From assembly GCF_040954835.1 (NCBI RefSeq), contig NC_090696.1, forward strand, positions 56,574,222-56,638,221: a stretch of 64,000 bases of DNA, in the 5' to 3' direction. Numbering within the stretch: the stretch's first letter is position 1; each line of letters begins with the position of its first letter. This document shows, one piece after another, positions 47,141 to 58,381 of the stretch. The notes beneath the pieces are model-generated. The model saw only the letters and a program-made list of their open reading frames with translations, was not told the DNA's origin and made no database searches. The translations under genes were made by a program, and so were the position numbers. This stretch comes from Lepisosteus oculatus (Eukaryota; Chordata; Actinopteri; Semionotiformes; Lepisosteidae).

Positions 47141-48904
47141 CTCTTCTCTTTACAACATGGAAAAACCTATTACTTGTTCCTCAACATCAGCAGATGCAGA
47201 GAACAGTTCTGATATATGACTTTGGATATGTTAAATTGCTAGGAAAAGCCTGTGAGCACCATCCCAGAAGGATCTGAAGATAATGTAATCATTCTAATGT
47301 ATTCTGGTCCTTACCCTATGTGATTCAACCAGAGATAATCTCATTTCTAACAATAAAAACATTTCTCAGCATAGAGTGACACTATAGCAGATGCAGATTT
47401 GCTGTCCATGGCGACATATATCATGTAAAGAAGACAACGAGCATTATCTGTTGCCAACCAGATGTAATAAATCCTGTGTGATAATGATTGATCAATTCAT
47501 TTACAGTATGTATTTATAAAGTCTGCATAGACAGTAAAGCATCCTGGCAAAATATTTTGTAATCAGAATCCAAAAGGAACAGGAGACAGTTGCAAGAAAG
47601 GGTTGTTTACATAGTAACAAAGAAAAAATAACAATATTTGAATTCATATGAAAGAATTCCTTCTCATAAATGCATCCCCTCAAGTAGAAAGGCTCCCCTC
47701 AAACCCAAGGGATTGCTCTCTGAAACATGTGGCAGCGGAAGACCTTTGGGAAATTGTTTTCATTTATTTAATTCAACCTAGTCCTAAGAATTCATTTTTC
47801 TATGTAATGTCTAAGTTAAAAAAATAAGCCTTTCATAGTAATATACAGCTTATAAACAACAGTTTCAGGAAGTAAGTCAGGAGTAGAGCAGAATTGAAGC
47901 ATCATCCTGTGTCTTTAGTTAAAATATAAATAAATACAAGGTCATATAGCATTGCATTTGATCTCTGAAAAAGACAGATTTTCTAACATCATGAATAGAT
48001 GACAAGAGAAGAGATATTTGGAAGCAAAATAAAATATGAATATGAATATGAATATGAAAAAATATTAATTCCTATAAGAAAAGAAAGGATCAACCACTCA
48101 CCAGGTGACTAGTAATCCTAGGTCAAACAAATTCTTCCAGCTTTTTATATCTCTTACATTTTGTGACCTTCATTGCTGTACTAATGACCTGTCTTTGAGG
48201 ATTTATGACGGCATGCTGTAACAATTTATAACATTTCCCTACAATGTGTCACTGCAAACATTTAGGAGATGCTCCTTTAAAAGTTTCTTGGTATAGTGTC
48301 TCTCTTGCAGTTGATCGAGTTCACTCAATCTCTTGAAACTCTGCCTTATTTATGAGCTGTCTCACCTGTGCAATAGATGAGAGATGAATAAATAAAGACC
48401 TACCAACAGGCTATATTTTTAAAACAACTTTATAGGATTTAACAATTATAGCCACCCAGGTAAGGCTTGTTTTACCACTAGTGAAGGATTTCAGAGACTT
48501 GAAAACAATCCTTATTGTTTCTACTTCAAATGGTGTGTATACACTATAGAAGCAAGTCATATTATTAGAATTAAGTGTTTATGCTTAAAAACATGATGGT
48601 CAGTTAAAATATAACTACTAATATTACAGCATGACCTGTTCAATTGAATTTCTCTTGATATTTATACAAATGGGCGGTTATGATAAAGGTGAAAATCAGG
48701 AATTCACTGAGCAAATATGTCAATAAGTAAAATAATTATTCATAACCCCAAACTTGTACAGTAAATGATTTCTCCAGAATATACCTGAACGGTTGTTTTA
48801 ATTAGAGGCACATGAATTCTTTATTCTCTGGCACAGCAAGACACAAACTACACTACACACAACACAACATAATAATACGTTACATTATGTACAGTATTTA
48901 CATA
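47141..48904. other. Unassigned AT-rich DNA
   Basis: Contains a short (ATATGA)n run at 48032-48058 and otherwise nothing recognised. Confidence 0.5.
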
Positions 48905-50539
48905 TGTAGTACCCTCTTACGAGGCACCAGTAATGTAGGGGTTGTGCATTTACTGGGACAATTCTTAATTGTAGCAGTAAGTCACAAAATGATTCTTTTG
49001 ATGGTATTAGAATCCAACCTTGCGGGATAACTCAAACAACGCTCACACACGGGTACTAATACAAGAGAATACATTTATTAATACATAAAATGTGCATATA
49101 AACATAACAGATCTTATCGTGAGAGTTAGCAGAATACCAAAAGGTATATATTCAATCACGAAGAGTAACAAATACCAAGATAGACATACGTTCAGTATAT
49201 CATTCATTTAGACCGTTTCGTAAATGAACTTGGTTACAACTTCTATACTAGATACTCAAAAGCAAGTATATCACTCATAGAAATTACATTGATATCAACT
49301 CAGGTTGAGGTAACAATGGAATTCTCGAGTGGTAATGCAGAATGTTGAATACTCATCCAATCTCTGGGGATTCAGATCTCCTGCAGTCACAAAGAAGCAG
49401 TGCCAGGCTGGTTGCTGTCCAATTGGCACTCTCTGGCTCAGTGCCTGTGTGATATTCACGGTTCCGCGTGGGGTCGTGCCCCCCGCCACCCCTTCCGTAA
49501 CCCACACCTGGGGTGCAAACCCGTGTCTCTGGCGTAACACAACAGGGCTCCAACCGTGTGAGCTAAAGGAGACCTCCCTCAGCCCAGACAGCTGAGGATC
49601 ATGGTACGCGCAGTGAGGGCGCTGACGTCACCACACTAGCTCCACTACACCAGGCAGTGTTGTTGCTGCTTGCAACATGGTTGAAGAGATTCCTGCGATG
49701 CGCTGCTGATGCTCTCTGAAAACCAGCTAGTTAGTGTTGGCTGAAACTAGCAAGAGTTTGTGCACAGGATAAAAGTGACTGCGGGTCCCAGCAGGTCAGG
49801 AAGAAGACCGGTTCATTCCTGAAGAAGCGCTAGTCCTGAATTCTGATTCAGCTGTCCACAGTTCTGACCTGTTCACGAGGCTTGCTGCAGATGCTAACCT
49901 CGGGTGGATCCTTTGGTTACGCGCTGGCAACCTCCATCCTCGACTCTTAGAACAAAAGAAAGTCCTGCACTTGGACACTCTGGCTGTTACGTGGTGGTCC
50001 AGACTGAGTCTGAGGATGTTCCAGAGGAGCCCTGAGGCTGAATGTCCAGCAGGCGCGTTGCGAGAATGTCCTGCAATCGGGACCTATGTTCCCTTGGGAA
50101 CTGTTCTACCCTTCCAAACTGTTCTGCAGGCGCTCTATGTTGCCTGTTTTTACCTGGAGGAAAAGCAGGTCGTTCATTGGTTGAAAGTTTCATGGGCATC
50201 AGAGACCCACGTGGGGTTAACCTGCCCTACCAGTTCCTGATTGGCTGATGATGAGTACCCATGCCCTCTGACCTTAGAGTTGTAAACCAACTTTGAATAA
50301 GACTCTCCCTTGGAATCCCAGACTTTAAGACACCAGATAACCATTTGTTAGGTTGCTTGAGAATCTCAGCATTTGGGGAGCTGTTCCTTATCAGGACATT
50401 CTATCAGCTAGAAAAACACCTTAATTGTGAACCAAATGGAATGGCCTCTCTGCTTTTGCACCACTGAGATGAAAGAGAGAGAGACTGGCAAGGGAGCAGA
50501 AAATTTAATTCCTCTATTTTAATTAACCTGGCCGCTACA
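48905..50539 (-). mobile_element. Solo LTR of the TGTAGCGG family, copy D
   Basis: A minus-strand unit of 1,635 bp whose plus-strand text starts TGTAGTACCCTCTTACG and ends GGCCGCTACA. The flanks CATA (48901-48904) and CGTA (50540-50543) match at 3 of 4 bases. It aligns with B and C over the R/U5 side (TGGTGCCTCGTAAGAG near the end in minus sense) and over the AAGTTTCATGGGCATC region. The extra length comes partly from a tRNA-like insert at about 49430-49635. The 5' side is the most diverged of the four large copies. Confidence 0.78.
49430..49635 (-). mobile_element. tRNA-like (SINE-type) insertion within LTR D
   Basis: This segment interrupts LTR D between blocks that are adjacent in LTR C. 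On the minus strand it has TAGCTCACACGGTTGGAGC, which looks like a tRNA A box with a pairing D arm (GCTC/GAGC), and about 25 bases later GGGTTTGCACCCC, a B-box-like T arm. It also has a TGACGTCA site (49623-49630). The limits are approximate, and it has no second copy in this window. Confidence 0.5.
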
Positions 50540-50543
50540 CGTA

Positions 50544-51139
50544 CAAGGCATTTCAGAGGCCTAACATTCTAATCAACCACAAACACACCCAGACTTCTAC
50601 TAAGTGAGACTCTTAATTAATGCCTATAGAGGCCAAATAAAACATAACGTTCTTTCTAAATAATGAGATACAACCTGCAGTTAAATTTTTCTCTGTACCC
50701 CAGGTGCCACAAAACAAATGGGAACCTATCTAACTATTTTAAAAATGCACCTTAAGCAGGAAAGATGTTTCTAACCAAGGTATCTTTAACCCAGGAAACC
50801 CAAGCTCCCTAAAAACACAGAATAGCAAGGTCTTTCTAACAAGCTTCAAATACTTACTGTACCTCTAGTAAGGTTCTGTTTGGATGAGCACGAAGTAGGG
50901 ACTCTCGCTTGGCGCAAGCTTCAAGTTCCAGCTCCTCTCTTCTCTCTATCCTTGTACTCCTCTTCTTGTTCTTCTTTCTTTCTTGTTTCTCCTCTTCTTT
51001 TAATGTGATTTTACATTGTGTTTTTCTGTACTGCTCATTGACAATCATTAACCCACAATTTATAGTACTTAGATCAAATCAAGGTAAACTTTACCATAGC
51101 ATATTATCAAGGGACCCCCACATCTCAACAAACACCCTC
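50544..51139. other. Unassigned DNA with a pyrimidine tract
   Basis: 50925-51005 is a long T/C-rich tract; opposite open frames over it (50854-51199) are low in complexity and rejected as genes. Confidence 0.5.
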
Positions 51140-51345
51140 TCTTCCTTGAATCATAGATCACAGATGGATACCCTGACATTCTGTTATAGAATTTGCTGAT
51201 ACAATTTGGAATTCAGTGTTCTGTCAATGATTGCAAGCTGTCCAGGCCCTGAGGTGGAAAAGCTGCCCCAAACCATTCCAGTAGCTTTGTGGAAAGCACT
51301 GTTGGTAAACTTTAGACAGGAGGCAATGTTTTTTTGGAAAATGTT
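51140..51345 (-). pseudogene. Tc1-like transposase fragment
   Basis: The minus strand encodes MVWGSFSTSGPGQLAIIDRT followed by LNSKLYQQIL. This is the conserved block of Tc1-family transposases between the second catalytic Asp region and the DNDPKH box. A stop follows, with weak similarity continuing (the NVR-S-R-L block is frameshifted). No inverted repeats are seen around it, so it is an isolated remnant. Whether it relates to the Tc1-type end at 42.1 kb cannot be told. Confidence 0.75.
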
Positions 51346-51887
51346 TTCATTATTATGGACGAACACAGACATCAGCCAGTGGGAATTTGAATAACAGCAT
51401 TTTAACTACAGTATATATGAAATCCACAACACTACTGGAAAAATCAGGATGTTATTTGGTCCTTCTTGGCATTCTTCCCTGACCACAATAATATACAATA
51501 CTTTATGCATTTTTTGGCTACAGTATTAGAGTGAAATGTTTTGTTCCTTTTAAAAGATGTTAGCAAGGACCACCAATTATGCTAATGGAATGTGATGTAC
51601 ATATATGTTAATCAGTCAGTGTGTATAAGGATCTACCATTAAAAGTAGAATGTGTAAACATACAACAGAGTAAGGTGGTTCTAAAGTTGCAATGATTTAG
51701 TGTCTTGGAAATGCATTATATTTAAGCAATAATTCTGATATAAACCAAAATATCTAATATCAGCTGACATTGTCTGAGAATAAACCTAAACGAAATAAGG
51801 TGGTAGCAATTATAATTTCAAGCAGTTGGGATTTAAAAGTAATATAAGAAAGATAACACATGTATTTAATTTAGCCTCTGGAAAGAC
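51346..51887. other. Unassigned AT-rich DNA
   Basis: Nothing recognised. Confidence 0.5.
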
Positions 51888-52455
51888 GTAATAATAATAA
51901 TAATAATAATTGCTTACACTCATATAGCATTTTTCTGGACACTCCACTCAAAGCACTTTACAGGTAATGGGGACTCCCCTCCAGCACCACCAATGTGCAT
52001 CATCTGCCTGGATGATGCGACGTCAGTCACACATCAGCTATCAGTGGGGAGGAGAGCAGAGTAATAAAGCCAATTCATTGATAGGGATTATTAGGAAGCA
52101 ATGATTGGTAAGGACCAATAGAAAACTTGGCCAGGACGCAGGGATAACACCCCTACTCTTTTCGAGAAACACCCTGGGATTTTTAATGAGCACAGAGAAT
52201 CAGGACCTCGGTTTTACGTCTCATCCAAAGGACGGCACCTTTTTACAGTGTAGTGTCGTTGTCACTATACTGGGGCTTTAGGACCCACATAGGCCGCAGT
52301 GTGAGTGCCCCCTGCTGGCCCAACTAACACCTCTTCCAGCAGCAACCTTAGGTCTTTCCCAAGAGGTATCCCATTCAGGTACTGACCAGGCTCATACCTG
52401 CTTAACTTTAGTGGGTTGCCAGTTGTGAGTTGCAGGGTGATATGGCTGCTGGCAT
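51888..52455 (-). mobile_element. 5S rRNA-derived SINE, copy 3 (fullest)
   Basis: Minus orientation with the (TAA)n tail at 51888-51910 and a complete 5S-like head at 52355-52455. On the minus strand the head reads CCATATCACCCTGCA, then AAGTTAAGCAGGTATGAGCC (box A region of 5S; canonical AGCTAAGCAGGGTCGGGCC), then GTACCTGAATGGGATACC (box C region; canonical GTACTTGGATGGGAGACC). Order and spacing are those of 5S rRNA. A short deletion removes CAGCCATAGTGCGCC-like text kept in copy 1. Transcription would be by RNA polymerase III from the internal 5S-type promoter. Confidence 0.9.
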
Positions 52456-53339
52456 ATCTGGCTCTGGGTGTCATCTTTTAAAATATGACTGCATAGATTA
52501 TTTCAGACTTCCACAGTAAAAATCATTAACCTCATAACATGATGCCATATATGCTCTTGCTAAAGTAAAGCAAAATGCACTAGAAGCACTACAGTAATGT
52601 CAGACCTATCTAACAACAGGTTGCTGTGAGAACCTGATCAGAAAGAAAGATCAATCCCATTTGTGTCCTCTTAAATTTAACATTTGGGTATTTGGGTACT
52701 CATGCAATACACTAGCACTCAGTCTTAGTGATTCTATCCTAGTGTTGGCATGTTCTATGAATTTACCTTGTTTCTTGACATGCATCACATTACTTAATTT
52801 CTTGGACTTCCCTCCAGATTGCTTTCTCAACTTTTACTTGCTTTCTATGACTTTGTTTATACTGTAGATGTCCTTTGGTACTTTGATTTCATGTGTCCCT
52901 GGCTACAACCCTTGTTTGTTTTTCGACTGTAGCTTTGGACTGTGTTTTATACTGGTTGCTCACTTTGGATTGAATTGGATCAGATCAGATTGTAATAACT
53001 GTCCACTAAAAGTGGATTTTTTTCTTAACTTTCCCCCATTACAAATCATACAATTAATTTAAATACACAACATACAATTCATCAACAAACATAAAAGAAA
53101 AACAACACATCAGGCATTAAAAGCATACAGTACATTCACAGATAAAATGAATCATAATGAATCAAATTAATCATAATACAAATACCTGGTACAAGTATTT
53201 AATTAAATAGCTAATTAAAAACAAGCACTGATTGGCGTTCTTAATGATATACTCACAATGTCCATTAAGAGTAAATGCCTTTTCCAAATTACTTGTCTGG
53301 CACCAATTTTGAAATACATTCACCTAGTCAAAGTATGCA
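52456..53339. other. Unassigned AT-rich DNA
   Basis: Short plus-strand frames at 52661-53062 are F/L/S-rich and motif-free. Confidence 0.45.
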
Positions 53340-54005
53340 TCATTATATGTAGGATTATCTTTTAAGCAGAAGGCCAACAAGATCCATATCATCAGCATAT
53401 TTGATCAGTTCAACATTAGCACTACAAACAGTCATCTCATTTGTAGAAACTGAAAGAATCACCTGGGGCAATACACAGCCCTGACTTGCCTCTGTACTTA
53501 AAACCAATATGTCTGAATATACTCCATTTAACAAGACCATAGTGGATAATCCATAACAAAGAAAAAAACACAATTCATGTTAAACATAAGAAATCTTTAC
53601 AAAAGAATGACAGTTTGCATAGTGTTAAAAGCTGAGCTAAAATCAATAAAAATAATGCTTGCAAATGTCTTTGGCTGTTGTAGGTGCCTTGCTAACTCAT
53701 CAACTAGATTGAGAGTTGCATCCACAGTCCGTCTATTTGCCTTATAGGAAAATTACAATTCATTGAGTTTGTCCCTTGCAGTGGATGTAACGTGGTTGCT
53801 ACCCATCCTTTCCATGCTCTTGGCCAAAATTGGAGTGAGTGCAACTGGTCTTTAAAATTTGTTCATCCTGAAATTTTAGGCACATTACTGTTAATGTTTT
53901 CCATAAGTTTGGGACAATGCGGGCATTAATCAGACTCTGAAATAGCTGAGTAAGAACACCATTAAGATGATAAGAACACAATTTGTGCACCCTATGTCTT
54001 AAACA
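53340..54005 (-). pseudogene. Non-LTR retrotransposon RT fragment
   Basis: The minus strand carries a decayed RT: GVLTQLFQSLINARIVPNLW, then in other frames a region matching thumb-proximal text, IIFIDFSSAFNT (motif A with the catalytic Asp), ASQGCVLPQ (usually PQGCVLSP, motif B) and LIKYADDMDLVGLL (the YADD box). Several frameshifts and stops separate the blocks. The block style differs from the L2 copies here and looks like another jockey-superfamily LINE. The endonuclease and the 3' end are absent. A 5S-derived SINE lies directly to the right. Confidence 0.8.
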
Positions 54006-54033
54006 ATCAGGCTCCGGTGTTTTAATATTTTCT

Positions 54034-54502
54034 CCACTCCACTCCACTCAAAGCACTTTACAGGTAATGAGGACTCTCCTCCACCACCACCAATGTGCAG
54101 CTCCCACCTGGATGATGCAATGGCAGCCAGAGTGCACCAGTACACTCACCACACATCAGCTATCAGTGAGGAGGAGAACAGAGTAATGAAGAGAAGAACA
54201 AAGTAATGAAGCCAATTCATAGATAGAGATCTTTAGGGGGCCATGATTCATAAAAGCCAGGTGGGAAATTTGGCCAGGATGCTGGGGTAACATCCCTACT
54301 CTTTTCAAGACATGTCGCTGAGGTTTTTAATGACCGTGGAAGGTCAGGACCTCAGTTTTACATTTCATCGGAAGGACAGCCCTACTAATACCTCTTCCAG
54401 TAGCAACTTTAGTTTTTCCCAGGAGGTACTGACCAGGTGCAGACCTAGTTACAGTAGCTTCAGTGGTTGCTAGTTGTAAGCTGCAGGGTGTTATGGCAGC
54501 TA
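54034..54502 (-). mobile_element. 5S rRNA-derived SINE, copy 4
   Basis: Minus orientation with a full but decayed 5S head (54415-54502; plus strand GAGGTACTGACCAGGTGCAG and GCTGCAGGGTGTTATGG). The simple-repeat tail is lost and ACTCC is duplicated at the tail end. A GAAGAGAAGAACAAAGTAAT segment is a local duplication of about 20 bp. This is the most diverged of the four copies. Confidence 0.85.
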
Positions 54503-55464
54503 TGATTCATGATTGAAAACTTTAAAGCAACAAAACAGTGTAAGGGTCTAAATACTCTAGCAAGACACTGTAAACATATATATATGAATAGAAATCTTAC
54601 AACATGTATTAATATATGCAGCATCTTTTTTCTATTTTCTGCATAAGTTGTGTCAAAATAATCAGGCTTTCTTCAGTTATTTGCTGCAAAATAAAATGTC
54701 AAAAACAGTGAAAACTTTTGGGTATATGAATGTCAGGGGGTTTTGTGTGCTTGGACCTATTTTTCTACCAGAAATAAAACATAAAATGTTCAGTTAAGTA
54801 TTGATAAAATCAGCTTATTCTGTGCATTTTTGCTGACATGAATGTATTATTTATACTGCTAGTTGGAGTGTTAATAATTATTTTTTGACCATTGTTAGCT
54901 TCATTCTTTCATGCTGCATCTAAATAAACTTTGTTATCTCTTGCAAGATTATATACATGTGTTGAGTATTTATCATGCTTAATAACAGCATTACAGGATA
55001 CGAATAATAATGTATTCCATTCCACATTCTGTTTTACTGTTATTAACAGTGTTAATAAGGACTGTTAGGCTTTTTCCACAGGCCCACTTGAATATTCTCT
55101 TGGCTTGCATAAATTGCCAAAGTGACAGTGTATTGTTTTTGAAAAGTTATATCTTAGTTGGAGTAAATAATTTCTACATAAAAAAAAACTGCAGGGAAGA
55201 TGAATTCTGCATAATTAACACATCACATAGTGACATAGTTAAGCAGAAATAACATACTGTGTGATTTCATATCTTGGGAAGCAAAGGATATAATCATCTT
55301 GTAGAATAATTAAATGTGGACTTTTGGTTAAAAAAAGATTAAGTAGAAAGGAATTTCTGTAGTCTCTTACTTATTTTGCACATGACAGATTTGCAGCGCC
55401 ACCTGGTGGCAGTACACTCAAAGGCTAAATATTGTACCTATATATCTCTGAATTCTGTCACTGT
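54503..55464. other. Unassigned AT-rich DNA
   Basis: Nothing recognised. Confidence 0.5.
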
Positions 55465-55625
55465 GGTCTTTTTTTGGACTGTGGGAGGAAAGCGGAACAC
55501 CCAGAGGAGTACCCAGAGATTTGTTCCCTGTGTTTCATGCAAATACAGGAAAAAAATACAAACTCTATGCAGGCCAGGTACATAAGTGCAGCAAAGAAGC
55601 AATGTTAAACACTATGCCACCACAC
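55465..55625 (-). mobile_element. tRNA-derived SINE, family 2, copy 5 (head half)
   Basis: Minus orientation; TTTTTGGACTGTGGGAGGAA, ACACCCAGAGGAGTACC and CAAACTCTATGCAGG match the central part of the family, followed by a decayed tRNA head. The tail half is missing, the opposite of copies 3 and 4. Confidence 0.75.
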
Positions 55626-56505
55626 CATCCTCCCATCATTCCTGAATTCTAATTAAGTTTGTAAGATCCCTGGTTGCAATCTCATTTCCTGTTGCTGAAG
55701 ATGGCAATGGACTTAAATTTAAAAAGAGAAGGTCTTGTTTGAACAAAGAATTCTTTGAAATAACAACAGGGACAATTGATTGCACTAAATGTGGGGTTGG
55801 CAGCCAATGAGAAGGGGTATGCCAAGCACTTGTTAAAAATAGCCTTACTTGGATTAATAAAAATGTAATATTAAAATATAATAATAATTTTCCCCTTGCT
55901 GAGTTCTTCAGTCTCAGGCTCGAAGCACTGTTTGAAACTGCCTGTGTTTCAAGGCAAGATTGAGAAACAAGAAGGTTTACAATTTTCACTATTAAGTACA
56001 AAGACTTTCCTGATGAATAATGCAATTAACATTTACTGTGGAATGGCCAGTGTGATGCAATAATCTTTACGTATCACTTCTGGTTTTCTGACCTTAGCAG
56101 GGGCACTGTCAGTCATCACAGAAAATATTTGATGTTCCACTTTTCTCAAAATAAAAAAATGTCTAAGCTATATTTTTCCCTGTACTTGTGCTATGGATGG
56201 GTTTTAGGCTGCACAGTTCTTCATCTGAATCACATTTTCTTGCAAGAATTGCAAATTTGTCACATTGTTTATATCCATGCACTCAAGAGTACAAACAACA
56301 GACTTTATGTTAAATAAATCCATCTGTCTAGAAGGGCTGAAATTAATGAACATAACTTTTCTTTCTTAACTGCGATCATGTCCAAAATGTTTTCCTTTAT
56401 GCATAAGTGTGAAAAATGTTATCAGCATCAAAGATTGCAAGTTTTGGTATGAAAACAATAGGTTAGCACTGCAAAAAAGCTCAAGCACAGAACCATCTAC
56501 AGATA
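55626..56505. other. Unassigned AT-rich DNA
   Basis: The 129-codon minus-strand frame at 55636-56025 has no motif I recognise. Confidence 0.45.
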
Positions 56506-56508
56506 GGG

Positions 56509-57246
56509 TTACAGGACTGGCTTTCCGAACCTGATGGGGGTGCCAATGAGGATGACTTCAGTCTTGTCACAGTTAAGATGAAGGAAGTTTTGAGTCATCC
56601 AAATTTTTATGTCAGAGATGCAATTAGATAGAATAGAGACAGCCACATCAGTGTCAGGTTTGGTATGGATGTATATTTGAGTATCATCAGCATAAAAATG
56701 AAAGCTGAGGCCATGTGATCTTAAAAGATGACCAAGTGGGAACATGTAAATGCTGAAGAGCAAGGGGTCCAGTATTGAGCCCTGAGGAACACCAGACTTA
56801 ACAAGACCAATTTCAGACCTGTACCCATTAAGAGAGACAAAGTGACAGCGATCAGTGAGGTAAGATTTGAACCATTTGAGAGCAGTGTCAGAAACTCCAA
56901 ACACAGTCTCAAGACGAGAAAGGAGGATGTTATGGTCAACAGTGTCAAAAGCAGCACTGAGATCAAGAAGGATGAGTATAGAAACAGAGCCAGAATCAGA
57001 ACCTATTAGGAGATCATTAGTGACTTTGACCAGGGCAGTTTCTGTGCTGTGAAGTTGACGGAAGCCAGATTGGAGGGGTGCAAAAAGGATGTTTGTCATG
57101 AGGTGGTTATGTAACTGAAGTGTGACAGCACGTTCTAGAATTTTAGCAAGAAAGGGTAAGTTGGAGATGGGGCGAAAATTGTTAAGATTGTCGAGAGCCA
57201 TGTTAGACTTTTTTGGCACGGGGGTAATGGCAGCAGTTTTGAGCAC
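56509..57246 (-). pseudogene. L2-type reverse transcriptase core
   Basis: A 245-codon open stretch holds the RT core in order: NNFRPISNLPFLAKILER (residues about 26-43), SGFRQLHSTETAL, LILLDLSAAFDTVDH (motif A, catalytic Asp), KSGVPQGSILDPLLF (motif B), FYADDTQIYIHT (motif C, two catalytic Asp) and LHLNCDKTEVILIG (motif D/E region). A frameshift just upstream (near 57245) links it to NIIHESMSTGIVPL in another frame. It ends at RFGKPVL with a stop before the C-terminal tail. RT of this type copies the RNA at a nicked target; this copy lacks the endonuclease. Confidence 0.88.
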
Positions 57247-57965
57247 AATGGTACAATGCCAGTGCTCATGGATTCATGTATAATATTGAGGACAATGGGA
57301 CAGAGAGAAGAGAAACAGGACTGAAATAAAGTGGTGGGAATGGGATCTAAAATAGAAGTGGTGGGTTTCATGCGTGTAACTAGTTTATTGAGGGATGCTG
57401 AGTCAAGAAGACAGAAGCTGGAGAGAAGGGAACCAGAGAAGTTGGATGAGGAGGGAGGAGGTGCGGAAATGATATGGGTAGTGGGAAGAATGTGATGCCG
57501 GATGTTGTCAATCTTAGAACTAAAGAAATCTAAGAATGTGTTGCAAAGTTATGATGAGGCAGGTAATGTGGTGGGGCAGTTTGGCTTGGGCAGTCTGTTG
57601 ATGGTGGAGAAAAGATGTCTTGGGTTGTTTTGGTGATTTTCAATGATGAGAGAAGTAGGTGGATCTAGCAGACTCTATAGTAACCTTATATTCAGATAAG
57701 TAATCTCTCCAAGCCTGATAATGTACATTTAGGCCAGAAAGACACCACCTACGTTCAAGTTTGCGAGAGGCTTCCTTCATGGATTGCAGATGGTCATTGT
57801 ACCAGGGGGCAGGGTGAGAGAAGGAGATTGTTCGAGTTTTTAAAGGAGCAAAGGTGTCGAGGGTATATAAAAGAGCACTGTCAAGTAACTCTAGAGGTTC
57901 AGAGGAATGGAAACAAGATAAGGACCTTGAGCAGAATACAGGGTTTCTCCTAACAGTGCAAAAGT
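56509..57965 (-). mobile_element. L2-type LINE, RT portion
   Basis: A minus-strand LINE piece covering the endonuclease-RT linker (57600-57900, same family as 45.6 kb), the start of RT and the RT core. The left end stops within the C-terminal RT region at about 56509 without a 3' tail, and the right end stops before the endonuclease. It is thus truncated at both ends, which simple 5' truncation does not explain. Confidence 0.85.
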
Positions 57966-58029
57966 TTAAGTCATGTGGTGTTGTTGTTACCCCACCAAAT
58001 TAACTGGGGAATATATAGTATATATTGAA

Positions 58030-58381
58030 TACACAGTTGGTGATTGGCCAAGAGGTCATCAGGTGGAGTGGGTCTCCATGACCTGCCAGACCCTGATTGG
58101 TTGGTCATTTTTAGATGATTGACAGCTCTCTGGGACTTTAATACCATTGTCCACATGTGCCTATGGCTGTCTGCCAGGAGTGGGTATCCATCATGGGAAA
58201 CATTGTTGTGGGTTGTGTCAAGTCAATGTCATGAGAGGTGCTAGTTAACAAACAAGCTCATCTCATTCCAGCATGCAAGGACCAATAGGCTATTCTGTCA
58301 CTCAGACTACAGAGAGGGGCCTGATTGAAAATCCGTAGCAACATTTAATTATATGGTTTTTTAATAATCATGGCTGCTACA
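58030..58381 (-). mobile_element. TGTAGCGG-family LTR, fragment E
   Basis: The plus strand from TTGGTGATTGGCCAAGAGG through CCTGATTGGTTGGTC to ATGGCTGCTACA follows the same order as the 5' part of LTR A (13135-13478): two GATTGG (inverted CCAAT) boxes, GACCCAC-like text, a CCAT block and the TGTAG terminus in reverse sense. Only the 5' third of the LTR is present and it is clearly more diverged. Confidence 0.6.

Noticed and set aside
50854..51199. K/E-rich minus frame and S/L-rich plus frame
   Set aside because: They are the two readings of one pyrimidine/purine tract and are compositional.
55636..56025. 129-codon minus-strand frame as a small gene
   Set aside because: No motif, no start context and no second support; the length is not remarkable for this window.
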